From the NCBI GenBank assembly GCA_001632435.1, contig KV423919.1, positions 306,947 through 370,946 on the forward strand: DNA of 64,000 nt, given 5' to 3'. Below are positions 22,189 to 35,861 of this stretch, piece by piece. The notes under the pieces were generated by a model. It had not been told where the DNA came from and ran no database searches. It saw nothing but the letters and a program-made list of their open reading frames with translations. The translations under genes and the position numbers were made by a program. The number at the start of each line of letters is the position of its first letter. Position 1 is the first letter of the stretch. This DNA comes from Calocera cornea HHB12733. Its lineage: Eukaryota; Basidiomycota; Dacrymycetes; Dacrymycetales; Dacrymycetaceae.

Positions 22189-23220
22189 AGCAACAGAGGG
22201 AGATTCCCCGGGACTGATCACAGCGGCTACGCAATGCCAGTAGGGCGCCAGATACTATTTGTGCCCGACGAAGGGTAAGAGGCACCTGGGCAAGGGAGGC
22301 TACGATCAGCTTGATTGAATGCGATCGCGATCGACCCGACGGAAGCAAGTTTTGTCCTTGCACCGCGGTTCGAGCACTATCGATCCTGTATTGTCACTTC
22401 ACGATGCCTTACTACGAGCTGCTATGTATAGCAGCGCATTATCCACGTAAGTGAAGGGCAACATCGTGATGAGGAAGTACTGACCTGTGCTGTTTAGAAT
22501 ACGTACGTTTTACATTTGATGTTGCCGGCTCTGGACGACTTGCTGATTACGCCTGCGACAGCAACATATTCAGGGCCTCGTCCGGAGTAGCGCTAAACAA
22601 ATACTCGACAGAGGCGGAGTGGTTCGCGAGATCAAGTCCAATGGCACGAAGGTGTTGCCACAGCGTATGAGGAGTCATCAGACAAACCATGACATTGGAG
22701 AGTGCGTCCCCCCACCTCGTTCAGCAAGCAGCAGTGCTGATTTGTCCACGCACTACAGCTACTGGATAATGCGATTCGATGCATCACCCAAAAGCATGGT
22801 GCTGCTCACAGATGCTTTGAGACAAGATCCGAGGGTTATAAGGTGGACAACGATAAAGCTGGGCGAGAAGCTGCGAGATATAGTGGGTTCCAGGTCTGAG
22901 ACGACAGACCAGGCGTAGAGCTGGGAAATTTGCGTCATCTGCTTTTCCCCCTTCTTTTCTTTGTGTATGTACATCGCAATAGTGACCCATTATCCAACAT
23001 ATTGAGGAAAGCGCTGTCGTTACATCAAAGCGGTATACTAATCGGCATCTGCCGTGTACAATCGCTCTGAGTGGCCTTTCCGGATTCGCGACGACGCGTA
23101 ATGCGCGCGTGCTCGTCAGGGCGTGCGCGCATACAGCAGTTGCTGCCATACATACCTCATCCGCAACACCCACCACCCCACCCCACCCCGCCTCGCACTC
23201 GTCGAGCTGGCGAGCTAACG
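22189..23220. promoter_or_regulatory. Divergent promoter, ABC ATPase / TOM1
   Basis: About 1.03 kb between divergent genes. A CA/CCCCA-rich tract at about 23155-23190 lies 30-65 bp before the ligase ATG. Weak open frames (22619-22918; 22784-23323 minus) show no domain or splice structure. Confidence 0.4.
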
Positions 23221-26200
23221 ATGAAGATAAATAAACAGCCCAAGCGGCTGGGCCCGGTAGTAAGCTCTTCTTGCAGCGCATACCTGGTAGTAATGACTGA
23301 GCCCAATTTTCATTGTCCAGCACCCAGAGGTATCGGCCCTCATCAGCAGCATCCTCGCAGCGCCCAAAGAGGAGCTACCACCACTGCTCTCCGCCGTTCA
23401 GACATGGCAATACCCAAGATGCGATCTGCACGCATGGTCAGCCGTCTTGAACAAGTTTGACGAGATACTGGAGCAGATCATCAACGATTACGAAGTCGAT
23501 CAGTTGCAGGTCAATGACTTCACGCCCAGCGCACGAGCAGTGTTGTCGGAGATTTTGAGGTTCGAGAGGGTGTTATTGGATAATTCAACAAACCGCAAGA
23601 TATATGCAAGCTACGATGTGCGTGTTTCCTGCTTCTTGCTGAGCCTGCGAGGGCTAGCAAGAGCACAAGACATAGTTGTACTGATGACTCCGCACAGCGA
23701 CTCAACGGTCTCCTATCCACTACCGACCTGGACATCCTCGTCCTTACACTCAAGCTGTTTCTGCGTCCTGCGCAGCAGTATTCCTCGCAAGTCTCCTTGT
23801 CGCAGTCACTTGCCATTTCCACCCCAAGGCTAGCGGCACTCTGTATGCGCTTCCCGACCGTACGGGACCACGATCTCGAGCTTGCGGCGCTTGTGTCAAC
23901 CGCAAATCCACTATCCGAATCCGATCTCCCGTCAGGAGATCTCCAGTTCAACTTCTACAAGCTGGAAGACACGAAATCCACCGCACAACCCGGCTTGAAT
24001 GTAGTTCACATACCTGGCCTGGCAAGGGATCCCAGGCCAACAGCCGACATCGTTGCAGCTGCCATCGAGAAGTACGGAGTTCCCGATGAAGATCGATTCG
24101 AGCTTTTGCATCGTGTTCGACTGGCTCGTGCACTGGGCTCCAGCGATGATCGAGTGCAAGAACGAGAAAAGCTGGCTGTTGTCCGACTCCTCTCCATCGC
24201 CATCTTCTGCCACACACACCTGGAATCCGTCGCTCAGAATTTGCTGTTCTTGCCAGATCCGACGATCATCAGCAATGTGGCCGAGTGTCTCCAATCTCGA
24301 ATCCCTGCACAGATTCAGGTCGCTGCTCTGGCAGCGCTGGATGGCCTGGCTCGCTACAAGAGCAGGTTGACGGAGGTGATGGGGGCCATCAACGCCGGCG
24401 TCAGCCACGGTATTCTCATGAGCATCTTGAGGCGAGTTGTCTCAGAGCTCGACAAGTCTGAGGAGGGCAAAGACTTGACCAGCATCGGCCTGGAAGGCGT
24501 TGAGCAGTTGTTGAGCTTTGTGACCTATTTGGCCAGCAACTCCCAAGGCGGGAATATGATCGTAGGTGCTGGCTTGATCCCGTTACTGGTTCAGATCATC
24601 GACAACAAGCAACCGGCCGCGCTGCCTGTAAGTATTCGCGCTTACGGTGTCCTGTCAACTTGAGAACTGACACATTCTAGGTGATGCAAAAGACCATGGC
24701 GCTTGCCGACAATGTGCTATATGGCTACACGAATGCTTTCAGTATCTGGTTGAATTCGAGAGGACTCGAGGTCCTTGTTGAGCGGATCCAATATGAAGTG
24801 AACCGTGCGATTGCTGAGCCAAACGCAAGGGGAGAACCCGACAATCTACCTGGCTCCCTCTATGGTGAGCTGTCTCCCTTCAAGACCAATGCAAGTCCAT
24901 TAACCTGCATCCTTAGGCCGACTTCCGTACATGCAGTCGATGGCGCTAAAGAACTTCCTGCGCTCCATGCATCGAATGATGCAGTCGTCTGGGACGTCGG
25001 AAGGTTTGCGAAGTCTGATCGATTCAAGTCTAAGCAGCAGCGTGAAGGCGATTATGACCCACCGAGGTCTTTTCGGGCCCCACATTTTCGCGCTCTGTAA
25101 GTACGCGCTGGCAGTTTTGCACTTTTCCACTCACGATTATGAAGCTATCAACATCATGGCCACCTTCATCCACAACGAGCCTACGAGCCTGGGTATCTTA
25201 CAGGAACAGCAAGTGCCAGAAACATTTTACAACGCTGTTACACTGGGTGTTGAACCTGTGTTTGAGGTACGCTGATCGACATACTCGAAAGAGGAGTTTG
25301 GATCTAATCTAGTGTCGTAAGGTGATCCAAGCGATTCCCAATGCTATTGGTGCCCTCTGCCTCAATCAAGCTGGCCAAGACATGCTGTCAGCTAAGCCGC
25401 AATTCATCTCGGGTTGGTTTGGCATCTTCACGTCGGAGAAGCACGTCCGAGTCCTGCAAGACCGAGAGAATGCAGGAGCCATCGGAACTGCGATCGACGA
25501 GCTGATCCGCCACCATCCCGCTCTTAAGATCATGATCATGGACGCCATCAAGGGTGTGTTCGATAACATCGAAGAAATGGCCAAATCCATGGAGCCCACG
25601 ACTCCAGGACCGGGCACCTATGGTCTTCAGCTTGTCCCGCAGTTGGATGGAGGCAATGGAAAAGCTCTAGGTGCGAATGGAGATGCGTCTTCTTTCATGC
25701 CGAAAGAGTCATCGACAGATCGTATGGAGGTCGCTCAAGGAGTTCAGGGGAGGCAAACCACCGAGAACCTTGTCACTATATCCATCGATGTCCTTGGTCG
25801 CTTCATGGATGGCCTTTTCCAACACCCTCCTCACATCGGCGACTTCATCAGCACGGCTGACGGTGTTGAACGCATTTGCAGGCTGTACACTCTGCCTTGT
25901 TTGCCCGAGGATTTTGCCTCCTCAACCGCTGCCGAAGCACTTGTTTCAGCGCTGCGCTCGATGGCTGAGATGAACACGCAAGCTACTCTGGCCAAAATTC
26001 ACGAGCAAGTACGATCCAGTCTCAGTGCCACGAAAGACTTCTGGTTTTCCCTTCAAGAAACATCGAAGCTATCTGCCAATGCCTCTGTGTCATCGCAAGA
26101 GGACCTCGTAAAAGCAAACCGAGACTTCAGACAGTTCGTCATTCTCCTCGGGCGGCTCACTTTCATGGCAGATGTGTATGCAAGCATCAGCTTCTCACAT

Positions 26201-29200
26201 AGTCGTTCTGCGACATCTCATCTTCAAACCCTTGCCTCTGGGACTGATGTGACGTTCCTGGAAGATCTCGGTGCTCTCCATCGTTGTTGTATTCTGGAGA
26301 ATGTCTTCCTGAAAGACGAATGGCCATCATTGTCGGAGGCAAAGGAGAACGCCACTGCTCTCACCGAGACCGCTGCGGTCGCCCACGATGGCGCGAATGT
26401 AACGCACGAGACAGCCTTACTGGAGGACACGCCCACAGCTGGGCCGATCGTTGGCGGGGCCCCAGAGCCTGTGGCAGAAAACCAGGACATTCAGGACCCT
26501 CAAGAGTCTAACAGGAAGGCTATCAAGCACCTGATAAACCAGATTCCGTTAGCTCTAACAACTTTCTTCCAATGCAAGTGTTTTGCAGACCTAAGGGAAT
26601 GAATCTAACATCCGAAACAGCAATCGTGAAGATGTTCCAATACAGTCGCCGTAATGCTGATACGAGTCACAAGAAGCAGGCTTCTGCGACAGCCTTGGCC
26701 ATCGCTCGTGTCCTGGTCAAGCACCTCACCTGGAAGCCTAGTAACGAGTTCCTGGCATCTTCTCAGTACAGTACATACGCGACAGTAATGCTTGGTCTCG
26801 TAACCATACTTTTCTTCGACGGTATGTCTACTTACAAACAATTTGTCCCGTGTACTAACAATCTGGCTAGATCGAACATCGCATAGTCACCTGCAGACCA
26901 TACTCGTTGCGCAGTTCCGGGAGGTGGGTGGAATGAATGCCATCTTCGACCTTTGTCGGTCTTGGGCCTCGCAAGGGATGTTGCTCCTTGCTGGCGAGAC
27001 GGACAGAGAGGCAGAACCGGTGCTCGTTCAAGTTTTTGGAGGCCTCAAGGTTGCCCTGAACCTATTTGAAGCTTTGGTCGCCTCGAAACCGCTTTTCGAA
27101 TCTGGTCAGACAACTATGCTCATAACACGCGACAAGAAACCTGGGGACAAAGATTACTTCGAGCCTCACGACTTCCTCATCAAGCTGCGCCTAGATATTC
27201 TACCACTTGTCACAGAACTCTGGGATGCTCCGTGGGTAGCGTCCGACCACATGCCGACCGTGACACCTTTCGCGCCCCCATTAGGCGTTATCAAGTCCAT
27301 TGTACGCATCATGCAGTCTATCATGGATGCGGATGGAGAAGAGCGGAGAGTGGAAGCACCTACAAGTACCGGTCCCAGCTGGACTACCGGCCTTTTCTCA
27401 CTTGGCGGACCTCGACCAGAAGTTGTGCCAGATGAAAATCGAGTTCAGCAACTGATAGACATGGGATTTCCGCGCCATGCGGTTGAACGCGCGTTGCGAC
27501 GTACTGGCAACAATGTCTCCGCAGCTACAGAATATCTGCTTACCCATCCGGCTGCCCTCCTTCCGGAACCCACAGCAGCCCCTGCTGCGCAAGCGGGCCC
27601 GTCGCAGGCCCCCGAGGACGTGGTCATGGAGAACGTGGAGGTTGCGGCTATCGCTGAAGCGGATGTCTTGGCAGACGGAGAACCGGGTGGAGACAGCCCG
27701 ACGGCCGGACTACCTGAAGCAGGCCCGGAAGTTGAAATGCCCATCGATGAGCAGCAACCCGTCCCCTCAAGGATCGCCTCTGACGAGAATGTCATTGTCG
27801 GCGGCAGCGAGGCCGATTCCCCTGAAGACGAGGTAACTGAACCAACTCGCAACGTCAAGCACGATCTCGACACGTTGAGATCCGCCTTAGAACTCAGGTA
27901 TCCGAGGCGGTCTCTGCTCATCGCTGACGCACACGAATCGCTCATTTTCGAGATCAAGAGTGCGTTCATCAGCACAAGGGGAGACTATAGTCGACTAGCC
28001 TTCAATATTATCCTGGACGACATCAAGGGAATGCAGTCCGACTTGGCCCCCAAGGAACGTCTGCTGGCTGTTCGCTGCCATCTCCTCGCCCTCATTCTGA
28101 ATCAGCCCACATCTGCGCCGGCTTCCGTTCTTCGTGACAGGGTCGAGCCTACGGGTGCCATCCTTCTGAACATTCTGCAAAGCTCAGCCTTCTCACCAGG
28201 TGCCGACTCCCTTCCGAGGTGGCTGAGCTCAGCATTGCTCGGCATCGAAGCTGTTTTGACTTGGGCCAATGAGTTCGTCGACGCCAACCTACCAGAAAAC
28301 GACGAACCGATTCAGCAACCACCGATAGTTTCGGGTTCAGCGTTTTCTTCGGCCTATGAACAGTTGTTCCCCCTCTGCACGGAGCTACTGGGCAACTCAC
28401 ATCTCAATCGAGACGAACTCATCTCTGTGTTGAGGCTCCTCGTGCTGGTGACCCGCGAGCGGACGTATGCTGCGACTTTCCTGGCTGTTGGTGGCCTTCC
28501 AATGCTGCTGGAACGCTTCAAAGCTCCAGCAAAAGATCACTTTGGCTGTCAGATTTACATCATGCTAATTCTGCGCCATCTGGTTGAAGACGAAGCTGTC
28601 TTACAATTGGCAATGAAAGATGCCTTGGTCGACTGGTTTCATCAGCCTCGCAACCGCATAGTAGATGCTTCCACTCTCCTCAAGAACGTCTATATGGTAG
28701 CCCTTCGAGATCCGGAACTCTTCTTGGACGCAGCAACCTCTGTCTGTCAACTGCAGAGCCCAGCGGCATCTGGTGGCGACCACCATATATCTCTGAAACC
28801 GACTACGAAACCAACAGTTACTTCTGGAGATGATCATATGGAAGTGACCGAGGACACTTCCAAGGCATTGCCTTCCTCAGAAGCGCTAGAGGCTGTCGTA
28901 TCGCATCTCGTCGGAGAATTGCTGGAGGTTGGACGAGTAGCCACGTCGAAGTCCACATTCGTGGAGAGCATCCCAGGAAAAGCCGAGGAAGTCGCCATGA
29001 CAGACGCTGTTGATGGACAACAAGCTGTGCCCTCTCCACCCTCCGATCCTCCGGAACACGTCTACCTCTGTGAACTCATGTCATGGCTGACAGAGCTTGT
29101 CACGTCATACGCAGCATGCAAAGTTGCCCTGATCAATCACGGGAAGAAGCGAGCGGGAAAAGAAGCTGTCACCACACCGGCAAAGAACAAGATCACTGTA

Positions 29201-32200
29201 CTTAATTTCATGGTCGGGGAGCTTCTCTTCGCTGGGAGCCTCAACCCAAAGCCCTCAGCGGCTGCAGAATACCGTTTGCGCACAGAAATCGGCATATGGA
29301 CCATGAGCCTTATCACTGCATTATGCCGAGATGAGTTCCCTGTCCATGAAAGCAAAGAGCTGCATTCGGATTTGACTGCCGTCCGCAAAGCAGTCCTCGA
29401 TGCTATCACCAAGGCTATACGGGATACGATGTTCCTTGAAAACCAAGAAGGGAAATATGACAAGCTGCACGCCCTTGCAGATCTGTGTCATCATCTTCTG
29501 GTGATACGGCCTGGAACGACCAGCAAACTCGACGATGCTTCAATTCACATAGCCAAGCTAATGTTAGAGAGGAACTTCGTCAGCCTTCTAACAAGCACAC
29601 TCGCAGATGTCGACCTCAACTATCCGCATATCAGAACTCTCATCAATGCGATCCTTCGCCCACTGGAACAATTGTGAGTTGACTTCGTACTACGCCTTTA
29701 GACGCATTAATCAACGGTCTACAGAACTAGGGTTGCGATTAAGATGGGACGAGCATCAGAGAAGGAGAGAGAGAGAGATCATGCGTCCGACAGTCCCCAT
29801 ATGTTATCCGATCAGCATGGAGGTATACCCCGAGAAGAGACGCCTGATCTCTATAGGAATTCTGCACTGGGGATGTAAGCATATCGTACCCGTATTATTG
29901 CAGTTGACTCACCCTTTACCTAGGTTTGGTGGTGTAAGCACCGTGGACATGACACGCGAATGTTGCTGATGGATTATAGGAAATGGACGAGATGTACGAC
30001 GAAGACGATATGGACGACGACGATGAGGAGGTTGACGATGAAGAGATGGAGGTCGAGTTCGAAGATGAGGAGTCGGACGGCTCCGACCTCCAAGATGAGG
30101 AGGACATCGAGGATGGCGAGGTGATAGTGGATGAAGAACAGATGGACGGCAGCGCAGCCTCTGAAGAGGAGTGGGAAGACGAGAATGACGATGAGGAAAT
30201 GGTAGAGGAAGAGGAGGGTACCGAGGATGAAGATGATTCCATCGAAGGAGACGAAGAGGTGGAAGATGAAGAGGAAGCAATGCTGTGGGAGGTACGTCAT
30301 GACGAACACTCTTCCACGAGTCATCTGATTAAGCCTAATGCAGGAGAATGCAGAGGGGCTGCCGAACGCAGAGGATGGTGAAGCGGAGGACGCTGAAGAT
30401 GACGCAGGTATTCGTAAGGTCTCGCCCTTCCTGCTGTTCAGTATTGATCGCGTGTTATCAGCTGTGCAATTGCTCGAAGAGGACCTGCTTCCGAACGATG
30501 ATGATGATGCCTCTGACGTTGAAGAGTATGACTATCACATGGCATGCGGGACGAGCGCTGATAATTGGGCAGTTTTAACGTTGCCGACGAGATCGGCTTG
30601 CTGGAGCCCCAGTTCGTAGATATCGGTGGCGAACGTCGTGGAGGATGGCGCCCTCTCCAAGCCATCCAAGCGGGGAGCGCCCCTGGCGATATCCCACCCT
30701 TGTTCCTCCGTGCACTGCGTCGCGGACGACCGGCGGAAGTCGGCGACGATGATTTTATGGGTGGTCGGCCCCGTAACTCAAGAAGCGGGGTGTTCGAATT
30801 CCCTCATCCGCTGCTTGTGGATCCCGTAGGAGGTCCTTCACAAACATCCAGTCAAGGTCGTGCTCCTCAGCGACGCATGCGAGGCCATGGCCCGTTCGAT
30901 CACAATGGACTTCCATCTGATCCTGCACTTGAAAGCCTCGGAAATGCAGTCAACATGCTTGGACAAATTCTCAATGGGGGCCGGGGAGACAATCCTGATG
31001 TGGAGTTCTCTGCTCCGCTCGCGGCCCTGTTTGGCGGCAGTCGTGACGACACTCGTCATCATTCCGCGAGACGCCATTTGTCCACTCATGCGAGCTCCGC
31101 TGCACCTCAACGACTAGAACGTGAGCGCTCTTTGCTCGACGAGGATGACTTCGGGGCGACATCCAGTATTCATCGATGGCAGGAAGAAGCTGCCTTAGCC
31201 CAGGGCCATTTCGCGGTCGATCGTGCACAGAAACTTAACAACCACCTCATCCTCCGACTCCTGCCCGCAGCTCGCGAGGCTGCCGCTCGAGAACTTGAAG
31301 CGGCCGAAGCTGCAGTGAAAGCCAGGGCAGAGGAAGAAGCAAAGCGGGCAGAGGAAGAAGCAAAGCCGGAGGCGGAGGCTGCGCCGCCCGCTCACGATGG
31401 TGACGAAGCCCAAGTCGGCAACGGAGACGATGATCAATCGATGGATCGGCCAGTTGTGGCTGGAGATGCGACGATTGAAGGCTCAGGTGATGGTGCTTCA
31501 GGAGAACACGGGCAAAGCGACATGGCAGTGGAAGATACGGACGTATCAGATGGTCATGTTCATGGAGCTTCAGACGAGCTTCCAAATTCAGGCAACCTCA
31601 ACGATGCCGAAACATCCGCTGAGGCTACAGCCACAGAAGATTCCGCACCTGGACCTTCCTCTGCTGCGCGTGTCACGGTGTTAATACACGGAAACCCTGT
31701 CGATATTACGGATACGGGGATCGACCCGACTTTCCTCGAGGCACTACCGGATGACATGCGCGAAGAAGTTCTGAACCAGCACTTCCGAGAGCAAAGGGCT
31801 TCTATCCCACAAGAACCCCCACACGGGTCTGCCATCAGCGCAGAGTTCCTGGATGCACTCCCTGCAGACATTCGGGCGGAAATTCTGCAGCAAGATGCGG
31901 CGGAACAACGGCGAGCCGCCCGAGAAGCGGCAGCTGCCGAGGCTGCCTCGGAAGCGACTGGGCCAGTCGATATGGACGCTGCAACCTTTTTTGCAACATT
32001 AGATCCGCAGCTGCGTTCTGTGGTGCTGTTGGAGCAGGACGATGGTCTGCTGCGGACGTTGCCGTCCTCTATTGTCGCCGAAGCCAATGATTTGCGAGTA
32101 CTGCAGAGGGAGCTAATGCGGCAACGAGGTGTGCCTCCTCGTCTACAGCGAAACAATGGCGCGGATGCTTTGGACAACCATAAGAAGACGAACCGCGATG

Positions 32201-35200
32201 CTATTCAGCTACTCGACAAGACTGGCATCGCTACTCTCGTTCGCCTCTTGTTCTATCCTCAACTTCTTCGTAAGAACTATCTTCACAAGATACTTGTCAA
32301 TATCTGCGAAAACGGCAAAACGCGAGCGGAGCTGATCAATCTCTTGCTCAACATCTTGCAAGATGGTACCGGGGATCTAGCTGCTGTCGACAAAGCATTT
32401 GCGCAGCTGAGCGTCCGTGGCGTCAAGAGTCCGATCACGCCGAAATCTGCAACCAAACCGAAGAGTCAGCTAGATGGACCCGGCATCTCGCTCCCATCCC
32501 TACCCGCGATCCCTGGGGAGAACGTGCCAGGCTTGATTGCCCAGCGATCTATCGAAGCCCTGTCGTATATTGTGAATGCCAACGAGCAAGCAGCGGTTTT
32601 CTTCCTCGCCGAACAAGAAACACCGCTGGGATTGCGACGCTCAACATCGAAGAAGGGCAAGGGCAAGGAGAGACCCAGCACTTCGACGAAATATCCAATT
32701 GTTGTATTGCTTGGTCTCTTGGATCGACCAGCAATGCTCGGGACCGGATCATTAATGGATGCAGTCGCAGCGTTGCTCGCCCTCATTACAAGACCTCTGA
32801 CCTCATTGGAGGCCGGAGCTTCAAGCTCAGAACATCCACCCGTCGCATCTCTCCCTGTGGTAGATGTTTTCGGTGACGCTGCCAGAGCACCCCTGCAAGA
32901 CAGTGGTACTGCGACCTCGGCTGCAGTTAATGATGGTACGATTTTCATTTTAACAATCGATCCAAGGTGCTGACACAGTGTTAGTCGTCGAACCGGCCGC
33001 GCCACCAGCATCGGCGGACCCTGTGAAGGGCGGGGACGAAACGACTCCAGCGCCACTGGTCCCGCACCCACCCCAGATCCCCCACCATATCCTTCGGCTC
33101 ATAGTCAACATCCTTACTGTTGGCGAGTGCAGCAGTCGTACGTTCCAACAGACCCTTGCGTTGATCTCGCACCTCTCGCATTTGCCTGATGCCAAAGATA
33201 TCATCGCGTCCGAGTTGAAGAGCCGGGCACAGAGTCTGGGTTCAAGTCTGTTCGCGGATCTCGACGAACTTGCCAACGTCCTGGAAGAGTCCAACGCTGA
33301 CAACGAAATGCGCAATGCCGTCGTAGCGAAGTTCTCTCCGGCATCGTCCGACCAAGCGAAGCTCCTACGAATCCTGAAAACAATCGACTACATGTTCCAG
33401 GCAAAGAAGACTCCGTCGAATTCTCCGGCCGCAACTAACACTGACGGGAATGTTGCGTCATCTACTGCACCTGTCCAGCAAGCCAATGCCTCTGACTCTG
33501 ACAAGGTGTATGCGATCTATGAAGGGTTCCGTTTCACACCCCTCTGGCAAAGACTAGGAGATTGTCTGGCAATCGTTGAAGATCAGGCTGAAACTGGGCA
33601 CATTGCGACGGTTTTGCTTCCTTTGATTGAGTCTCTCATGGTTGTGTGCAAGTATGTCGCACCGAAGCAGAGCTCAAGTAACACCGCGCGTATAGCGGTC
33701 GCCTCTATGTCGCCTCAGTCTCCAACCACACCGCGGGAGTCCATGGAGGATCTCTTTGTCAGCTTCACCGACGCCCACCGAAAGTTGCTGAATGTGATGG
33801 TTCGGAACAACCCTTCACTGATGAGTGGCTCGTTTGCACTACTCGTTCAGAACCCTCGAGTCCTCGACTTCGACAACAAGCGAAATTACTTCGGTCAGCA
33901 ATTGCACAAGCGTCCTCACAGCCGGGAACTCCATCAAACGTTACAACTAAACATACGCCGAGCTCGTGTGTTCGAGGACTCATTCCAGTATCTTCAGCGG
34001 AAAACGGGAGACCAGATCAAATATGGCAAGCTGAGCATTCGCTTCTACGATGAAGAAGGTGTCGATGCTGGCGGTGTCACCAGAGAGTGGTTCCAGATTC
34101 TGGCGCGGCAGATGTTCAACGCAGACTATGCGCTGTTCCAGCCCTGTGCGGCTGATCGCCTTACGTATCAGCCGAACCGCGCGTCGTGGATCAACCCTGA
34201 ACATCTGCTGTTCTTCAAGTTCGTGGGCCGTATCATTGGCAAGGCTATCTACGACGGAAGACTCCTTGATGCCCACTTCGCGAGGTCATTTTATCGCCAA
34301 CTGTTGGGCAAGCCGGTGGATTATCGCGATGTGGAGTGGGTGGATCCAGAATACTACAACAGTTTGTGCTGGATTTTGGAGAACGACCCTACGGTTCTGG
34401 ATCTCAACTTCAGTCTTGAAGCGGACGAGGTATGCGATCTGCCCACTGATGAGACTGGCCACTCACAGTTTTTGCACAGTTTGGTCAGATGAAGATGATC
34501 CCGCTTAAGCCAGATGGTGACAAGATCCCGGTTACTAATGAGAACAAGCGAGAATATGTTCAATTGGCCGCTCAGCATCGCCTCGTCACCTCAATCAAGG
34601 ACCAGATTGAGCATCTGCTTCTTGGCTTCTTCGAGATCATTCCGAAGGATCTCATAACGATCGTGAGTGACATAGACAGTGGAAGGCACTGTGACGCTGA
34701 CAACCCATCAGTTCAATGAACAAGAAGTAGAGTTGCTCATCTCAGGAACACCGGACATCGACGTCGACGAATGGCGCGCAGCGACGGACTACAATGGTTA
34801 TGTGCCTTCAGATCCGGTCATTGTCTGGTGGTGGCGTGCTCTCAAGTCCTTCAGTCGTGAGGAGCGGGCCAAGATGCTGGCTTTCGTGACGGGTACTTCA
34901 CGAGTCCCTCTGGATGGATTCAATGCACTGCAGGGTGTTCAAGGAGTGCAGCGATTTTCCATTCACAGGGCCTATGGCGACCCAGATCGCTTGCCACAGG
35001 CACATACCTGCTTCAACCAGAGTATGCCGCCTGTCCCCTTATATCAACCTCGCTTGTTCGCTGACTCGCATTTTTTATAGTTGATTTGCCGTCGTACACG
35101 TCGTACGAGAAGCTCCGCACCCAGCTACTGCTTGCCATTAATGAGGGTGGAGAAGGCTTCGGGTGAGTTTTGGTGTGCGATGTCGCTGGCCTTTGTTGCT

Positions 35201-35225
35201 GACTCAGAATGATAGATTCGCGTGA
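23221..35225 (+). CDS. TOM1: Giant HECT-domain E3 ubiquitin ligase, TOM1/HUWE1 family
   Basis: A 12-kb gene with many short introns coding for roughly 3,600 residues. The first exon (23221-23256) encodes MKINKQPKRLGP. An alpha-helical N-terminal half of the DUF908/DUF913 armadillo type follows (SALISSILAAPKEELPPLLS; LADNVLYGYTNAFSIWLNSR). A UBA domain lies near 27440-27550 (VQQLIDMGFPRHAVERALRR). Then come an acidic Asp/Glu tract (about 29983-30290), the SGVFEFPHPLLVD and LARGH-like helices, the DUF4414-type repeats FLEALPDDMREEVLNQH and FLDALPADIRAEILQQD (ubiquitin-binding), and a C-terminal HECT domain (IRFYDEEGVDAGGVTREWF). The catalytic Cys is in LPQAHTCFNQIDLPSY; the end is EGGEGFGFA. 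Known role of the family: ubiquitylation of excess histones, ribosomal proteins and Cdc6-like substrates. One intron near 26577 uses a GC donor (GCAAGT). Confidence 0.93.
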
Positions 35226-35861
35226 AGACTGCAGTTTCCCAACATTCATTCCTCAAGGCCCATGCATTGCCAACGTTTCCTTTTTCAACCTCGCAATCGT
35301 CGTCCGAACGCAACCCCACATGTGTAATACCCATTGCATTTCTCAGCGATCGTGTGTAGTAGCTAGTTTTTCCCCTCTTATATAAGTCTATGACCGAAAC
35401 CGGGGTGCATTCGGATGAGTGTGGTAGACGCATTGATAGCCTTCGGCTGACGGAGGGAACAGAACCCAGCCGGGTCATGTCAGGGATGGTCTTGGTGGTG
35501 CCGCAAAGGATTCTATTGGAATGCGATGTCATTCCGAGGGTGGGAGCACGGGCGGAGGCGGGAGCAACGTGCTTCCCACCCCTCTGCGCCAGGCACGACG
35601 CGCTTGGCCACAAGCTGTACGCGGCTAACATTGCCTCGATCGCCGTTGGCTCCGTCTTGTCGTGTTTTGTGTCTCAATAACTACCGCCCTCGCGCCGCCG
35701 TCCTCCACTGCTCACCACACCTTGTCGACGTCCACAGCCCATCTATCATCCAGAGCACCAACTGCTTCATCCACTCTCTTTCACCTTGCTGCTCCTGTTC
35801 CTCTTTCTCTCCCCCACGCTTTCAAAAGAGACAGCCAGCAAATCCACCTTCATTTTTTCGA
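35226..35861. promoter_or_regulatory. TOM1 3' flank and CT-rich promoter of the TBC gene
   Basis: About 640 bp. The last 170 bp before the ATG at 35862 are strongly C/T-rich, a usual fungal promoter-proximal pattern. TATATAAG occurs near 35379. No coding frame. Confidence 0.5.

Noticed and set aside
22784..23323. Minus-strand frame of 179 residues in the ABC/TOM1 promoter region
   Set aside because: No ATG start, no splice structure, no recognisable domain, and it overlaps the first TOM1 exons.
29909..30324. Minus-strand frames rich in Ser, Leu or His
   Set aside because: They are complements of the Asp/Glu-coding tract of TOM1 (GAT/GAG repeats), so the composition is an artefact.
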